Notes under the pieces: model-generated | Told to the model about the DNA's origin: nothing | What the model saw: only the letters and a program-made list of their open reading frames with translations | The model's database searches: none | NCBI GenBank assembly: GCA_021776095.1 | Contig: JAJFGO010000066.1 | Span: forward strand, 1-64,000 | Direction of reading: 5' to 3' | Length of the DNA stretch: 64,000 nucleotides | Source: Kiloniellaceae bacterium | Lineage (GTDB): Bacteria > Pseudomonadota > Alphaproteobacteria > Kiloniellales > J153 | Part shown: piece after piece, positions 46,637 through 56,019 of the stretch | Numbering within the stretch: the first letter of the stretch is position 1 | Layout of the letters: every line of letters begins with the position of its first letter | Program-made: the position numbers and the translations under genes

Positions 46637-47843
46637 GTTGCCTCTGACCTTTTTGCGCGCCCATGGACAGTTGCTCGGTTTTGGCCTGACCATGGCGATG
46701 TGCTCCAGTTTTGGACAAACATTCTTCATCTCGCTTTTCGGTGCGGAGATACGGGCCGCGCTCGGCCTTTCGCACGGCGGCTTCGGCACGCTCTATGCTC
46801 TCGGCACCCTGGGTAGCGCCGCGCTCCTGGTTTTCGGCGGCCGCTTAATCGATCGTTGGCCCCTGGTCCTGTTTGCCGGAACCGTGCTCGGTGGACTGGC
46901 AATCGCGTGCCTGGCCATGTCGGCCGTGGAATCCGTGGCCGGCCTGGCTCTCGCGATTTTCGGCCTCCGGTTTTTCGGCCAGGGTCTTTCGAGCCACGCT
47001 TCCCTGACCGCCATGGCGCGCTATTTCGAGCGCGAGCGCGGCCGCGCCGTCGCCATCGCCTCGCTCGGCTATCCAGCGGGCGAGGCCTTGTGGCCACCGC
47101 TGGTCGTGGCGCTTTTAGTGGGGTTCTCCTGGCGCACGCTCTGGCTAGGGGCCGCCATCGTGCTGGTTTTGGTCGCCCTGCCCCTGGTGCTCTGGTTGCT
47201 TAAGGGGCATGGCGCGCGCGATATCGCCCTCAAGGCGCGCAGTCGCGACGGGGCAGGCGACGCGACCCTGGGTCAGGCTTTACGTGAAGGCCGGTTCTGG
47301 CTGCGTATGCCGGCCTTGCTCGCACCGTCCTTCATTTCGACCGGGCTCATTTTCCATCAGGTTCATATCGCCGCCACCAAGGGTTGGCCCATGTCCCTCA
47401 TGGCGGGCTCATTTAGTTTTTACGCCCTCGGCAGTGTCGCCAGCGTCATGCTCATCGGCGGCCTGGTCGACCGCATGAGCGCGCGGCGCCTGGTGCCGTT
47501 TTTCCTGACACCCCTGGTCTGTGCGTGCCTGGCGCTGGCCGCGAGCGACGCGCCCTACATGGCACCGGTTTTTTTCGCCTTATTGGGCGTCGGTGCCGGG
47601 GCGACGACCTCAATTCTGGGCACGCTTTGGGCGGAGCTTTACGGCGTCGCGCATCTGGGCGCGATCCGCGCCTTCGCCCAGGCCGCCATGGTGTTCTCCA
47701 CCGGCTTAGCACCGGCCGTCTTGGGCCTTCTGATCGATGCGGGAGTCGGCGCCGGCGCGATCGCGCTCGGCTGTGCGGCCTATTGCTTTGGCGCCTCGAC
47801 GCTGGCCTTCGCGGCGCGCCAGCGGGTGCCTCTGCGCGCTTGA
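46623..47843 (+). CDS. Major facilitator superfamily transporter
   Basis: A 406-residue MFS protein with twelve predicted membrane segments, beginning MTGVMLPLTFLRAHGQLLGF. The loop 2-3 motif is FGGRLIDRWPLVL and the second-half repeat GGLVDRMSARRLVPF. It resembles the monocarboxylate-type subgroup; substrate unknown. ATG at 46623 or 46635 may be used; neither has a strong ribosome-binding site, and the upstream end overlaps the P460 pseudogene. Confidence 0.85.
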   Translation: MTGVMLPLTFLRAHGQLLGFGLTMAMCSSFGQTFFISLFGAEIRAALGLSHGGFGTLYALGTLGSAALLVFGGRLIDRWPLVLFAGTVLGGLAIACLAMSAVESVAGLALAIFGLRFFGQGLSSHASLTAMARYFERERGRAVAIASLGYPAGEALWPPLVVALLVGFSWRTLWLGAAIVLVLVALPLVLWLLKGHGARDIALKARSRDGAGDATLGQALREGRFWLRMPALLAPSFISTGLIFHQVHIAATKGWPMSLMAGSFSFYALGSVASVMLIGGLVDRMSARRLVPFFLTPLVCACLALAASDAPYMAPVFFALLGVGAGATTSILGTLWAELYGVAHLGAIRAFAQAAMVFSTGLAPAVLGLLIDAGVGAGAIALGCAAYCFGASTLAFAARQRVPLRA

Positions 47844-47850
47844 ATGTGGC

Positions 47851-48525
47851 TCAGCCGACGTCGTCGGCGAAGACCGCGAGAGTGCGCTGCTCCGCCAGCT
47901 TGGCGGCTTCGGCGTCGTACTGCTGCCGCTGGTCGCAGTTGAATCCGTGGCCGGCGCCTTCGTATGTGTAGATCGCGATCTCCGGGTGGGTTATGCCGAT
48001 CAGCTCGACCTCATCCATGGGAATGGATGTATCCAGGGTACCGAAGTGCAGGCTCAACGGGATAACCGGCTTTTCGCTTAGGAACGCTTTAATGTTACCG
48101 CCGTAGTAGCCTGAGGCTGCGGTTAGCCTGCCGCCTAGGCGGCAGGCCGCGATGTAGACCAACTGGCCGCCCCAGCAGTAGCCGACGATGCCGACCCTGC
48201 CGGCGCTGGCCGCCTCGTCCGCGGCGGCCGCGATGTCCGCGATCGCGGCGTCGGTATCGCATTGGCCGCGCAGCTCGCGCCCGCGTGCGACGTCGTCCGG
48301 CGTGTAACCGGTTTCCACATCGCGTTCGACCCGGTCAAAGATCGCCGGCGCAACCGCCAAGTATCCGGCGACGGCGTAGCGGTCGCAGACGCTGCGGATA
48401 TGACTGTTCACGCCAAAGATTTCCTGCACCACCACGAGGCCGCCCTTGGGCGGGCCCGCGGGCGCGGCCATGTAGGCGCCGAACTCGTGCCCGTCGCCGG
48501 CGGTCAAGCGGAGGGTCTCGCCCAT
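47851..48525 (-). CDS. Dienelactone hydrolase family protein
   Basis: An alpha/beta hydrolase of about 224 residues from the ATG at 48525 (MGETLRLTAGDGHEFGAYMA). The nucleophile elbow is VGIVGYCWGGQLVY with Cys as nucleophile, the acid is in FGTLDTSIP, and the histidine in YEGAGHGFNCDQR. This Cys/Asp/His set is that of dienelactone hydrolases. It follows the HD-domain protein by 19 bases in the long minus-strand run, but a link in function is not shown. Confidence 0.88.
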   Translation of the reverse strand: MGETLRLTAGDGHEFGAYMAAPAGPPKGGLVVVQEIFGVNSHIRSVCDRYAVAGYLAVAPAIFDRVERDVETGYTPDDVARGRELRGQCDTDAAIADIAAAADEAASAGRVGIVGYCWGGQLVYIAACRLGGRLTAASGYYGGNIKAFLSEKPVIPLSLHFGTLDTSIPMDEVELIGITHPEIAIYTYEGAGHGFNCDQRQQYDAEAAKLAEQRTLAVFADDVG

Positions 48526-48544
48526 GTCGGTTGCTCCTATCGGT

Positions 48545-49105
48545 TCAGGCAAAAGCGCGCGGCGTCCGCGCGAAGATTCGGCGCACGGCGGGCTTGAAAG
48601 CGCTTAAGGGTGCGGTGTCGTAGTCGGGGTCGAAGGAGTTTTGATCCCAGCGCTCGCAGAACGCCGCGCAGGCCTCGAAATGGGGATGGTCGCGGTATCG
48701 CTCCCGCCCGTCGCGGTCGCCGCCGATGTGATGAAAAAAGTAATAGCCTTGAAACAGGCCATGATGCGCGATGATCCAATAGTTTTTTTCCCCGACGTAG
48801 GGGCGCAGTATGGCGGCCGCCGCGGCGCTATGATTCTCCGGTGCGATGGTATCGCCGATGTCGTGGAGGAGGGCGCAGACCACGGTTTCCTCGTCCGCAT
48901 CGTCGCGCATTGCCCGTGTCGCGCTTTGCAGGCTATGCTGGTAGCGATCGATTTTGTAGCCGAGCTTCGGTCCCGCCATCGCCTTGAGCAGGCCGAGCAC
49001 ATTATCGGCTAGGTTCGCCTGAATGTGTGCGTCCAAGAGGTCGCCCAGGAACTGGTATTCCAGCTGCGTGCCGTCCTTCATTTGCGTAAAGTCGATGGTG
49101 TCCAC
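48545..49105 (-). CDS. HD-domain protein, candidate diiron oxygenase (PhnZ/TmpB/MIOX-like)
   Basis: About 186 residues from a GTG at 49105, with AAGGAG nine bases ahead. The residues fit the six-ligand diiron pattern of HD-domain oxygenases: His57, His81-Asp82 (LLHDIGD), His92 (ENHSA), His114 or 115 (IIAHHG) and Asp154 (RWDQNSFDP). The 24-residue step between the first two matches PhnZ as I recall it. Phosphohydrolases of the HD superfamily share part of this pattern, so the oxygenase role is a hypothesis. It ends the corrinoid/C1 gene run, after a GNAT gene. Confidence 0.55.
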   Translation of the reverse strand: MDTIDFTQMKDGTQLEYQFLGDLLDAHIQANLADNVLGLLKAMAGPKLGYKIDRYQHSLQSATRAMRDDADEETVVCALLHDIGDTIAPENHSAAAAAILRPYVGEKNYWIIAHHGLFQGYYFFHHIGGDRDGRERYRDHPHFEACAAFCERWDQNSFDPDYDTAPLSAFKPAVRRIFARTPRAFA

Positions 49106-49175
49106 GGGCGCCGACTCCTTGGTTTTTTTCCGGTAGTTAGTCTGGGCCCTGGCCGGTGGTTCTGTCCAGAGGAGG

Positions 49176-49709
49176 TTACGACGGACCCGTAGGCTCGCGT
49201 GTTCGCCATTCCTCGGCCGTGATAACGTAGAAATTGATCGTGGGTTTGGGTTCCTCGACTTTTTCCTGCAACCTGAAGCCAAGCTTTTCCATAACCCTGC
49301 GCGCCGCCGTGTTCGGCGCTTGGACCACGGACCAGACGCGCTCCGGCTCGGCCCGGGCAAAGCAATCGTCCAGGGTGACCCGCACCGCCTCGGTCGTCAG
49401 GCCGCTGCCCCAGTATGGCGGCAAAAGGGCATAACGCAGGGCCGGCTCGACCCGCGAGGCCAGGCTGAAGAAGCCACATTCGCCGACGAAATCGCCGCCG
49501 GCCTTTAGGAAGGCCGCGCGCATACCCAGACCCCGGTCGCGCCAGCGCTGGACGTGCTCTTCAAGAGTGGTACGGGCTTGGGCGCGGGTCAGCTGGCCCA
49601 GCTTGGTGAATTCGGTTACCTGCGCGTTGCCATAGAGACCGATGACCCGATCGAGATCGTCCGCCGTCAGGGGGCGGAGGGTCAGCCGTACCGTTTCGAG
49701 CTGCTCCAC
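49176..49709 (-). CDS. GNAT-family N-acetyltransferase (RimJ-like)
   Basis: About 177 residues from a GTG at 49709, with AAGGA about nine bases ahead. The GNAT pattern is LETVRLTLRPLTADDLDRVI, GECGFFSL, the acetyl-CoA loop around LPPYWGSGLTTEAVRVTLDD and NTAARRVMEKLGFRLQEKVE. This is the RimJ/RimL-like subgroup that acetylates protein or small-molecule amines. It lies 13 bases after the corrinoid activator gene. Confidence 0.88.
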   Translation of the reverse strand: MEQLETVRLTLRPLTADDLDRVIGLYGNAQVTEFTKLGQLTRAQARTTLEEHVQRWRDRGLGMRAAFLKAGGDFVGECGFFSLASRVEPALRYALLPPYWGSGLTTEAVRVTLDDCFARAEPERVWSVVQAPNTAARRVMEKLGFRLQEKVEEPKPTINFYVITAEEWRTREPTGPS

Positions 49710-49722
49710 CGCCGAGGCTTCC

Positions 49723-51741
49723 TTAGGCCCTGGGACGTCGCCGCCGCCGGCCCCCAGTCGCGCTGCCGGCCTCGCCACCGTCTGCCTTCGGCACGGGCAG
49801 GGGGACTGCGGCCGCGAGCTGCGGGAAAGGGTCGTTGGTGTGGGGAATCCCCATGGCGCCGACGAAATGCTCCTGGAAGCGGGCTTCGACGGCGGTCTCG
49901 ATCTTCTCGACCCGCTTGATGATCTCTGCGATGTCGTCGCGGGCGCGTTGATTGAGCAAGGCGATGCGCGCGCCGGTGCCGGCTGCGTTGCCGGCGGAGC
50001 CGACCTTGTCCAAGGGACAATCCGGGATCATGCCCAGGATCATGGCGTGTTTGGTATCGATATGGCTGCCGAAGGCGCCAGCCAGGACCACCCGGTCTAC
50101 GGTCTCGATACCCAGGCGGTCCATGAGTAGACGCGCCCCGGCGTAAAGCGCCGCCTTGCCCAACTGGATCGCCCGCACGTCATTCTGCTGGATGCACAAC
50201 TCCGGCTCACCCTCGCGCAGCAGATAGGAAAAGGTGCGCCCGTCTGGCCGGACGCGGGTGCTGCGCGCGGCCAGGGCGCCATCGATGGTGCCATCCTTAC
50301 GCAGAATGCCGGCCAGGTACATCTCAGCCAGCACTTCGATGATGCCGGAGCCGCAGATGCCGGTGACGCCGGTGGTCTTAGTGGCCTCGTCGAACCCGTC
50401 CTCATCGGACCAGAGGTCGCAGCCGATCACCTTGACCCGCGGCTCTAAGGTTTCCGGGTCGATGCGCACGCGCTCGATGGCGCCGGGCGCGGCGCGCTGG
50501 CCGCAGGAAATTTGCGCGCCCTCGAAGGCCGGACCGGTCGGCGAAGAACAGGCGAGCAGTCGGTCCTTGTTGCCGAGCACGATTTCGGCATTGGTGCCGA
50601 CGTCGACGATCAGCACGATCTCGTCGCTGAGGTGCGGGGTTTCCGACAGAATGACCCCAGCGGTATCCGCCCCGACGTGGCCGGCGATGCAGGGCAGCAC
50701 GAAGACCCGGGCGTTGCGGTTGATCTCGACCAGGTCGATCTCGCTGGCCCAGAAGGTCAAACCGGAATTGGCCGCCAAAGCGAAGGGTGCGCCGCCGAGC
50801 TCCGTCGGGTCGATGCCGAGCAAGAGGTGATGCATGATCGGATTGCCGACGAAGGTCGCGTTCAGGATGTGGTCGGTCGCGACTCCGGCCTCCGCGGCGA
50901 CCTCCTTGAACAGGGCGTTGATCGCTTCGCGCACCACCGCGGTGAGATCCTTGTCTCCGCCCGGATTCATCATGACGTAGGAAACCCGGCTCATCAGGTC
51001 TTCGCCGAAGCGAATTTGCGGGTTCATGACCCCGGCCGAGGCGACCACCTCGCCGCTTGCCAGATTGCACAAGTGGGCCGCGATGGTGGTCGAGCCCACA
51101 TCGACCGCGACGCCGTAGGCCCGGTCGTGGAAGCCGGGCCAGGCGGTGGTCAAAACTTGGCCGCGATGGACCACGACCGTGATTTTCCAGTCGCCGCCGC
51201 GCAAGGCTTTTTGCAAGCCCTGGATCACCCGCAGGTCGCATTCCAGCCGCGCCAACCCCCACTGCTCCTCGAGTGCCGTCATGACCCGCTCCAGATCGCC
51301 GGAGGGGTTATGCATGTCGGGTTCTTCGACCTCGATGTAGTGCAAGCGGATCGCGGGATCGATCTCGATAGCGCGGACCTCGGCCCGTTTGCGCACGACC
51401 TGCTTGTGGACCTGGCTTTCGGGCGGTACGTCGATCACCAGATCGCCCAGGATCTGGGCCTGGCAGGACAGGCGCTGGCGCGCGCGGATGCCGCGCTTCT
51501 CGTCGTAGCGGGCTTCGACCGGGTTGGCGCGGCTCAGGTTCTCGTCCCGGCTGACGATGCCGTGTTTAGGGAAGTCGCCGGCACTAAGTCGGACTTGGCA
51601 CCGGCCGCATAGGCCGCGCCCGCCGCACACCGAATCGATATCGACGCCCAGGCTGCGCGCCGCCTTCAGGATCGGCGTGCCGTTTGGAAAACGGCCGCGC
51701 CGCCCGGACGGCGTGAATACGATGAGCGGGTCTTGAGTCAT
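49723..51741 (-). CDS. Corrinoid reductive activator (2Fe-2S and ASKHA domains, DUF4445)
   Basis: A 672-residue ferredoxin-ASKHA ATPase that reduces inactive cob(II)alamin of corrinoid proteins back to cob(I)alamin, as RACo and RamA do. The N-terminal 2Fe-2S cluster ligands are Cys39, Cys45, Cys48 and Cys93 (CGGRGLCGRC). The ATPase half contains VAVDVGSTTIAAHL, LIVDVGTNAEIVLG, GITGICGSGIIEVLAE-type motifs (TGVTGICGSGIIEVL) and VLAGAFGSHID. The arginine-rich GGRRRRRPRA tail is unusual. It sits between the methyl-THF:corrinoid methyltransferase and GNAT genes. Confidence 0.92.
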   Translation of the reverse strand: MTQDPLIVFTPSGRRGRFPNGTPILKAARSLGVDIDSVCGGRGLCGRCQVRLSAGDFPKHGIVSRDENLSRANPVEARYDEKRGIRARQRLSCQAQILGDLVIDVPPESQVHKQVVRKRAEVRAIEIDPAIRLHYIEVEEPDMHNPSGDLERVMTALEEQWGLARLECDLRVIQGLQKALRGGDWKITVVVHRGQVLTTAWPGFHDRAYGVAVDVGSTTIAAHLCNLASGEVVASAGVMNPQIRFGEDLMSRVSYVMMNPGGDKDLTAVVREAINALFKEVAAEAGVATDHILNATFVGNPIMHHLLLGIDPTELGGAPFALAANSGLTFWASEIDLVEINRNARVFVLPCIAGHVGADTAGVILSETPHLSDEIVLIVDVGTNAEIVLGNKDRLLACSSPTGPAFEGAQISCGQRAAPGAIERVRIDPETLEPRVKVIGCDLWSDEDGFDEATKTTGVTGICGSGIIEVLAEMYLAGILRKDGTIDGALAARSTRVRPDGRTFSYLLREGEPELCIQQNDVRAIQLGKAALYAGARLLMDRLGIETVDRVVLAGAFGSHIDTKHAMILGMIPDCPLDKVGSAGNAAGTGARIALLNQRARDDIAEIIKRVEKIETAVEARFQEHFVGAMGIPHTNDPFPQLAAAVPLPVPKADGGEAGSATGGRRRRRPRA

Positions 51742-51812
51742 GATGGCGCTCGGCCTGCCTGCTTTTCTTTGCCGGATTGGGGGACGCGGCCTAGATGACC
51801 CGCGTCCCTATC

Positions 51813-52712
<900 letters not shown>

Positions 52713-52762
52713 GGATCGTGTGCTTTCCTGGTTTGCCGGGGGTCCGTGGCGCCGGCGCCAAA

Positions 52763-53722
52763 CTATTCGATGTCGCGGGTGACGGCAAAGGCCTTGCCGT
52801 TTTTCACTAAGTCGAAATCGCCGTCTTGAACCGCATAGGTCCATTTGGCTGAGCGGCGCAAGCCGCCAAGGGGATAGATATGCAGCTTGGCGATGGCGCT
52901 GTGCGGATTGGCGGCCTTGTGGCGCGCCAGGTCGATCAACAGGCGGTCCGGTTGCTGCACCGTCAGCAGTTTGGCGATATGCCGCGCCTGGCGCGTGAGC
53001 ACCCGCATGGAGGCACCGACACCGCATGCCTTGGCGTGATTGATCAGGGTTTTCAGGGTTGCCAGGCCCGGAACTCCGATATGGATCGGCAGGGTGTTGC
53101 CGGCGTCGCGGATCGCTTTTTCCCAGGCGATGATCGGTGCCGCCTCGAAACAGAACTGGGTGGCGATATGGAACGTCGCGTCGCTGCGCTGCGCGAAGGC
53201 GTTTTTCCACTGCAAAGCTTCATGCGCGTGGGTAGCGGGAATATCCTGGCTGCCTTCCGGGTGGCCGGCCACGCCCATACGCTTGATGCCGTAGGCGTCG
53301 AATAGGCCGGTCTCGAGCAACTCCATGGAATTGTCGAAATCGCCCAGGGGCTCGCTGACCCCGCCCGCCAATACGACCACGTCCTCGACCCCGACCTCGC
53401 CTTGCAGGCGTTTCAGGTTCTCTTCGAAGACCGTCTTGCTCGGGATAGAACGGGCCGCGAAATGTGGTGCCGGCACGAAACCCTCGTCCTTCAGGCGCTT
53501 GGCAGTCAGGATCGTGTCGGCAAAGTCGGACCCCGGCAGGAAGGTCACGCTAACCGTGGCGCCGACGCGCAAATGCTCGCGGTAATCAGGGATCTTCAAG
53601 GCCGATCCCGGTGTGGTCTCAATCGAGAAGCCTTCGACCAGCTCCATGATTTGCTGCTTGGTCGTGTCCATTTCATCCGGCTCCCAGGTCGCGGCCAAGG
53701 CCGTGCTGCGCCAACTAGCCAT
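52763..53722 (-). CDS. Methylenetetrahydrofolate reductase-like protein (second copy)
   Basis: About 319 residues from the ATG at 53722 (MASWRSTALAATWEPDEMDT), with AAGGAGG upstream. The MTHFR pattern is FSIETTPGSALKIPDYREHL, VSVTFLPGSDFADTILTAKR, GVAGHPEGSQDIPATHAHEA, and the IATQFCFEAAPIIAWEKAI flavin region. It differs strongly from the metF copy at 11471. In this operon it may run toward methylene-THF, oxidising 5-methyl-THF formed by the methyltransferase, but direction cannot be told from sequence. It overlaps the preceding small gene by eight bases. Confidence 0.88.
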   Translation of the reverse strand: MASWRSTALAATWEPDEMDTTKQQIMELVEGFSIETTPGSALKIPDYREHLRVGATVSVTFLPGSDFADTILTAKRLKDEGFVPAPHFAARSIPSKTVFEENLKRLQGEVGVEDVVVLAGGVSEPLGDFDNSMELLETGLFDAYGIKRMGVAGHPEGSQDIPATHAHEALQWKNAFAQRSDATFHIATQFCFEAAPIIAWEKAIRDAGNTLPIHIGVPGLATLKTLINHAKACGVGASMRVLTRQARHIAKLLTVQQPDRLLIDLARHKAANPHSAIAKLHIYPLGGLRRSAKWTYAVQDGDFDLVKNGKAFAVTRDIE

Positions 53723-54038
53723 GGTCGCTTCCTCCTTGAACCTCATTCACGCCGCCGGACGCTACCAGGGCGGTCAGGTGGGCGTCGTCGAATTCGGTTT
53801 CCAAGCGTTGGGCCGCTGCCTCGGCCTCGGTCTCCAAATCGTCGCCGCAGTCGACCGGGGTGGCGCGACGCCATTCGGCCAGATAGGAATCGGAATCGCG
53901 TAATTTGGCCCGCATGGCCGCCCGATCGATCGCCTTTTCGAAACGCTCGCTCAATTGGCGCTTAGCGGTTTGCCGCCCGGCCTTGACGATGACCTGGGCG
54001 GGAATGTCACGCCAGTAGACTACGGTTAACTTCGCCAT
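53715..54038 (-). CDS. Small 'virulence factor' family protein
   Basis: A 107-residue protein, MAKLTVVYWRDIPAQVIVKA and on. The TVVYWRDIPAQVIVKAGR start and the AKRQLSERFEKAIDRAAMRA segment match a Pfam family labelled Virulence_fact, whose role is not defined. No catalytic residues are evident. Its place between the DUF1638 and MTHFR genes, overlapping the latter, suggests a structural or chaperone-like role in the corrinoid pathway. Confidence 0.7.
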   Translation of the reverse strand: MAKLTVVYWRDIPAQVIVKAGRQTAKRQLSERFEKAIDRAAMRAKLRDSDSYLAEWRRATPVDCGDDLETEAEAAAQRLETEFDDAHLTALVASGGVNEVQGGSDHG

Positions 54039-54049
54039 CTCGTGGAACC

Positions 54050-54673
54050 CTAATTTGCCTGTCGCAGAAAATCGTCGAGCTCGCCATAACCGGTGAAGCG
54101 GCGCTCGAACCCCAAGCCAATGCGCTCGGCGGCGGCGCGGGCACGCTCGGTTAGTTCGGTGTCTTCGGTTTGCGCCAGGTAGATCACCTTGGTGTAGTTG
54201 CCGAAGTAATCGTTCAGGAGTTCCGGGTGCTGGTCGATGCCCAGGCCTTCGAAGATCAGCCGGTCGAAGTGGCGCGCCAGATAGTCGGTCAAATAGAAAC
54301 ATGTCGGGTCGTCGTCGGCGTGCTCGATGAAGCTATCGACGCCGGAAAAGAAGGCGTAGCAATGAGGACCGCCGATCCGTTCCACACCTTCCTCCGCGAG
54401 CACGTTATCGAGCAAACCGCCGGTGCCGCAGTCGCCGTAGGCGACGAAGACCCGCTCGAAGCCGTCGCGCCGCGCGGCCTGGATCTTGGCGCGCACACCG
54501 TCGGGAATTTTGGCAGGGGTGTTGTGCCAGATCGCCGGCAGACAGGTTACCGAAAGGTCGCGCCAAGCGTTGACGCGGATCAGGTCCACAATCTCACGGG
54601 CCAGCGCGCCACAGGCGATGACCAGTGTGCGCGCCTCGGTCGCACTCCCCGGCATGGTGTCTGCGCCCTTCAT
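54050..54673 (-). CDS. DUF1638 family protein
   Basis: 207 residues from the ATG at 54673, with an alternative at 54655 that has AAGGG about 11 bases ahead. The core TLVIACGALAREIVDLIRVN, LSVTCLPAIWHNTPAKIPDG and the VFVAYGDCGTGGLLDNVLAE segment with its CGTGG motif match DUF1638. Members are often encoded beside MttB-superfamily and corrinoid proteins, but their activity is not established. Cysteines at the two motif sites may bind a cofactor. Confidence 0.85.
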   Translation of the reverse strand: MKGADTMPGSATEARTLVIACGALAREIVDLIRVNAWRDLSVTCLPAIWHNTPAKIPDGVRAKIQAARRDGFERVFVAYGDCGTGGLLDNVLAEEGVERIGGPHCYAFFSGVDSFIEHADDDPTCFYLTDYLARHFDRLIFEGLGIDQHPELLNDYFGNYTKVIYLAQTEDTELTERARAAAERIGLGFERRFTGYGELDDFLRQAN

Positions 54674-54700
54674 GTTCAGCCGGGATTGCCTGGCCCAAAA

Positions 54701-55408
54701 TCAGGCCGCCGTGCCGCCACGCACGTTGTGTTTGCGCTTCATGAAGTCCTTCGCGGTTTCGACCGCGACGGCGGCATCCCGGCAATAGGCATCGGCGCCG
54801 ATCGCTTCGGCAAAGGCTTCGTTCAGGGGGGCGCCGCCGACCAAGACGACATAGTCGTCGCGCATGCCCTTTTCTTTCAAGGTGTCGATTACGACCTTCA
54901 TGTAGGGCATGGTCGTGGTCAGCAGGGCCGACATACCCAGGATGTCGGGCTGGTGTTCGGCAATCGCCTCCAGATAGGCTTCGACAGCATTGTTGATGCC
55001 GATATTGATGACTTCGAAGCCGGCGCCCTCCATCATCATGGCAACCAAGTTCTTGCCAATGTCGTGGATATCGCCTTTGACCGTACCGATGACCATCTTG
55101 CCGATGGTCGGCGCGCCGGTCTCGGCCAGCAGCGGGCGCAAGATCGTCATGCCGGCCTTCATGGCGTTGGCGGCGAGCAGCACCTCCGGTACGAAAAGGA
55201 TGCCGTCGCGGAAATCGATGCCGACGATTCGCATGCCTTCGACTAGGGCTTCGGTCAAGGTCCTATAGGGGGTCCAGCCGCGTTCAAGGAGGATGTGAAC
55301 GCTTTCCTCGATTTCTTCTTTTAGACCGTCGTAGAGGTCGTCGTGCATTTGCTGCACGAGGTCCTCGTCGCTGAGCGAGCGGAGATCCAGATCGTCCGAA
55401 TCCGACAT
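54701..55408 (-). CDS. Corrinoid-binding methyl-carrier protein (MtbC/MttC type)
   Basis: A 235-residue methyl carrier. The N-terminal cap domain covers about 10-95 (LLERGWTPYRTLTEALVEGM, FVPEVLLAANAMKAGM). The Rossmann B12 domain follows with KGDIHDIGKNLV, in which His115 is the lower cobalt ligand, and the GMSALLTTTMPYM segment. It accepts methyl from an MttB-type methyltransferase and hands it to the methyl-THF:corrinoid enzyme. It is first in the minus-strand run; no MttB gene is adjacent, the only one in the window being at 18353. Confidence 0.94.
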   Translation of the reverse strand: MSDSDDLDLRSLSDEDLVQQMHDDLYDGLKEEIEESVHILLERGWTPYRTLTEALVEGMRIVGIDFRDGILFVPEVLLAANAMKAGMTILRPLLAETGAPTIGKMVIGTVKGDIHDIGKNLVAMMMEGAGFEVINIGINNAVEAYLEAIAEHQPDILGMSALLTTTMPYMKVVIDTLKEKGMRDDYVVLVGGAPLNEAFAEAIGADAYCRDAAVAVETAKDFMKRKHNVRGGTAA

Positions 55409-55500
55409 CGGTCAAACCCCATAAAAAGTGGACCGGCGGATGCTCCGGTCCCCGTGCGAGACCCGGCCTCGGAGCCTGTCTCCCTGAGGGTATTTTCCAT
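55321..55500 (-). CDS. Possible short leader frame overlapping the corrinoid protein start
   Basis: An ATG at 55500 (MENTLRETGSEAGSRTGTGA) has a consensus AGGAGG exactly ten bases ahead, the best ribosome-binding site in this gap. The frame gives 59 residues and overlaps the corrinoid gene by 88 bases in another phase. The corrinoid ATG itself has only a weak GGGG. Either this is a leader peptide that couples translation, or the AGGAGG is fortuitous. No similarity is recognised. Confidence 0.25.
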   Translation of the reverse strand: MENTLRETGSEAGSRTGTGASAGPLFMGFDRCRIRTIWISARSATRTSCSKCTTTSTTV

Positions 55501-55618
55501 CGAAACCACCCCTCCTAGGCTTCATTCCGCGCGACGGAACCTGTCTGAATCGCGACAAAGCAAATCGGCCCGGAAATACCTCGCTGATTTGGGCCTGCCG
55601 ACCTGAACCAGTCGGCCT

Positions 55619-55897
55619 TCAGCCGTGCCGTGCGACCTGTCCCAGGCTAGGCCAATCCGGCCGGGTCGCGACGTCCTTGCCGTTGCAGCGGGTGCAGTGC
55701 ATCCGCACGCCGATATCGGGCACCGGATAACCTTCGCCCAGCGTGGCTATCAGGCTCGCGCTGGCGACCACCGCGTTGTGGCCGCAGCGGTTGCACCAGC
55801 AGAAAATGTCCACGCCCCGGTCGGCGACTTCGCCCAGGGTAGCGGCCTGGCGGTATCGCTCCGCCTCGGCGAGGGCGCGGTGTTTCATGCCTGACAT
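55619..55897 (-). CDS. Small zinc-ribbon-like hypothetical protein
   Basis: 92 residues from the ATG at 55897. Two Cys pairs, CWCNRCGHNA (about 33-42) and HCTRCNGKD (about 67-75), suggest a zinc ribbon. Proteins like this are common in Alphaproteobacteria and lack an assigned role. AGGA lies about 12 bases ahead. It is upstream of, and in the same direction as, the corrinoid operon, about 120 bases from the leader frame. Confidence 0.65.
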   Translation of the reverse strand: MSGMKHRALAEAERYRQAATLGEVADRGVDIFCWCNRCGHNAVVASASLIATLGEGYPVPDIGVRMHCTRCNGKDVATRPDWPSLGQVARHG

Positions 55898-56019
55898 CGG
55901 CCGGTAGGATCCTGGGATGCTTTTTCTTCATAGAGAACATAACAAGAACATTTGTTGCGCGCAAGACTGCGGCGGGTCGCTCGAGCGAACTGGTCGCTCG
56001 GAAAACGCCGCGGCGGCGA

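Noticed and set aside
55409-55618. Glycine or SAH riboswitch in the corrinoid leader
   Set aside because: I could not find the conserved core segments of either class by eye. The only firm signal is the AGGAGG site.
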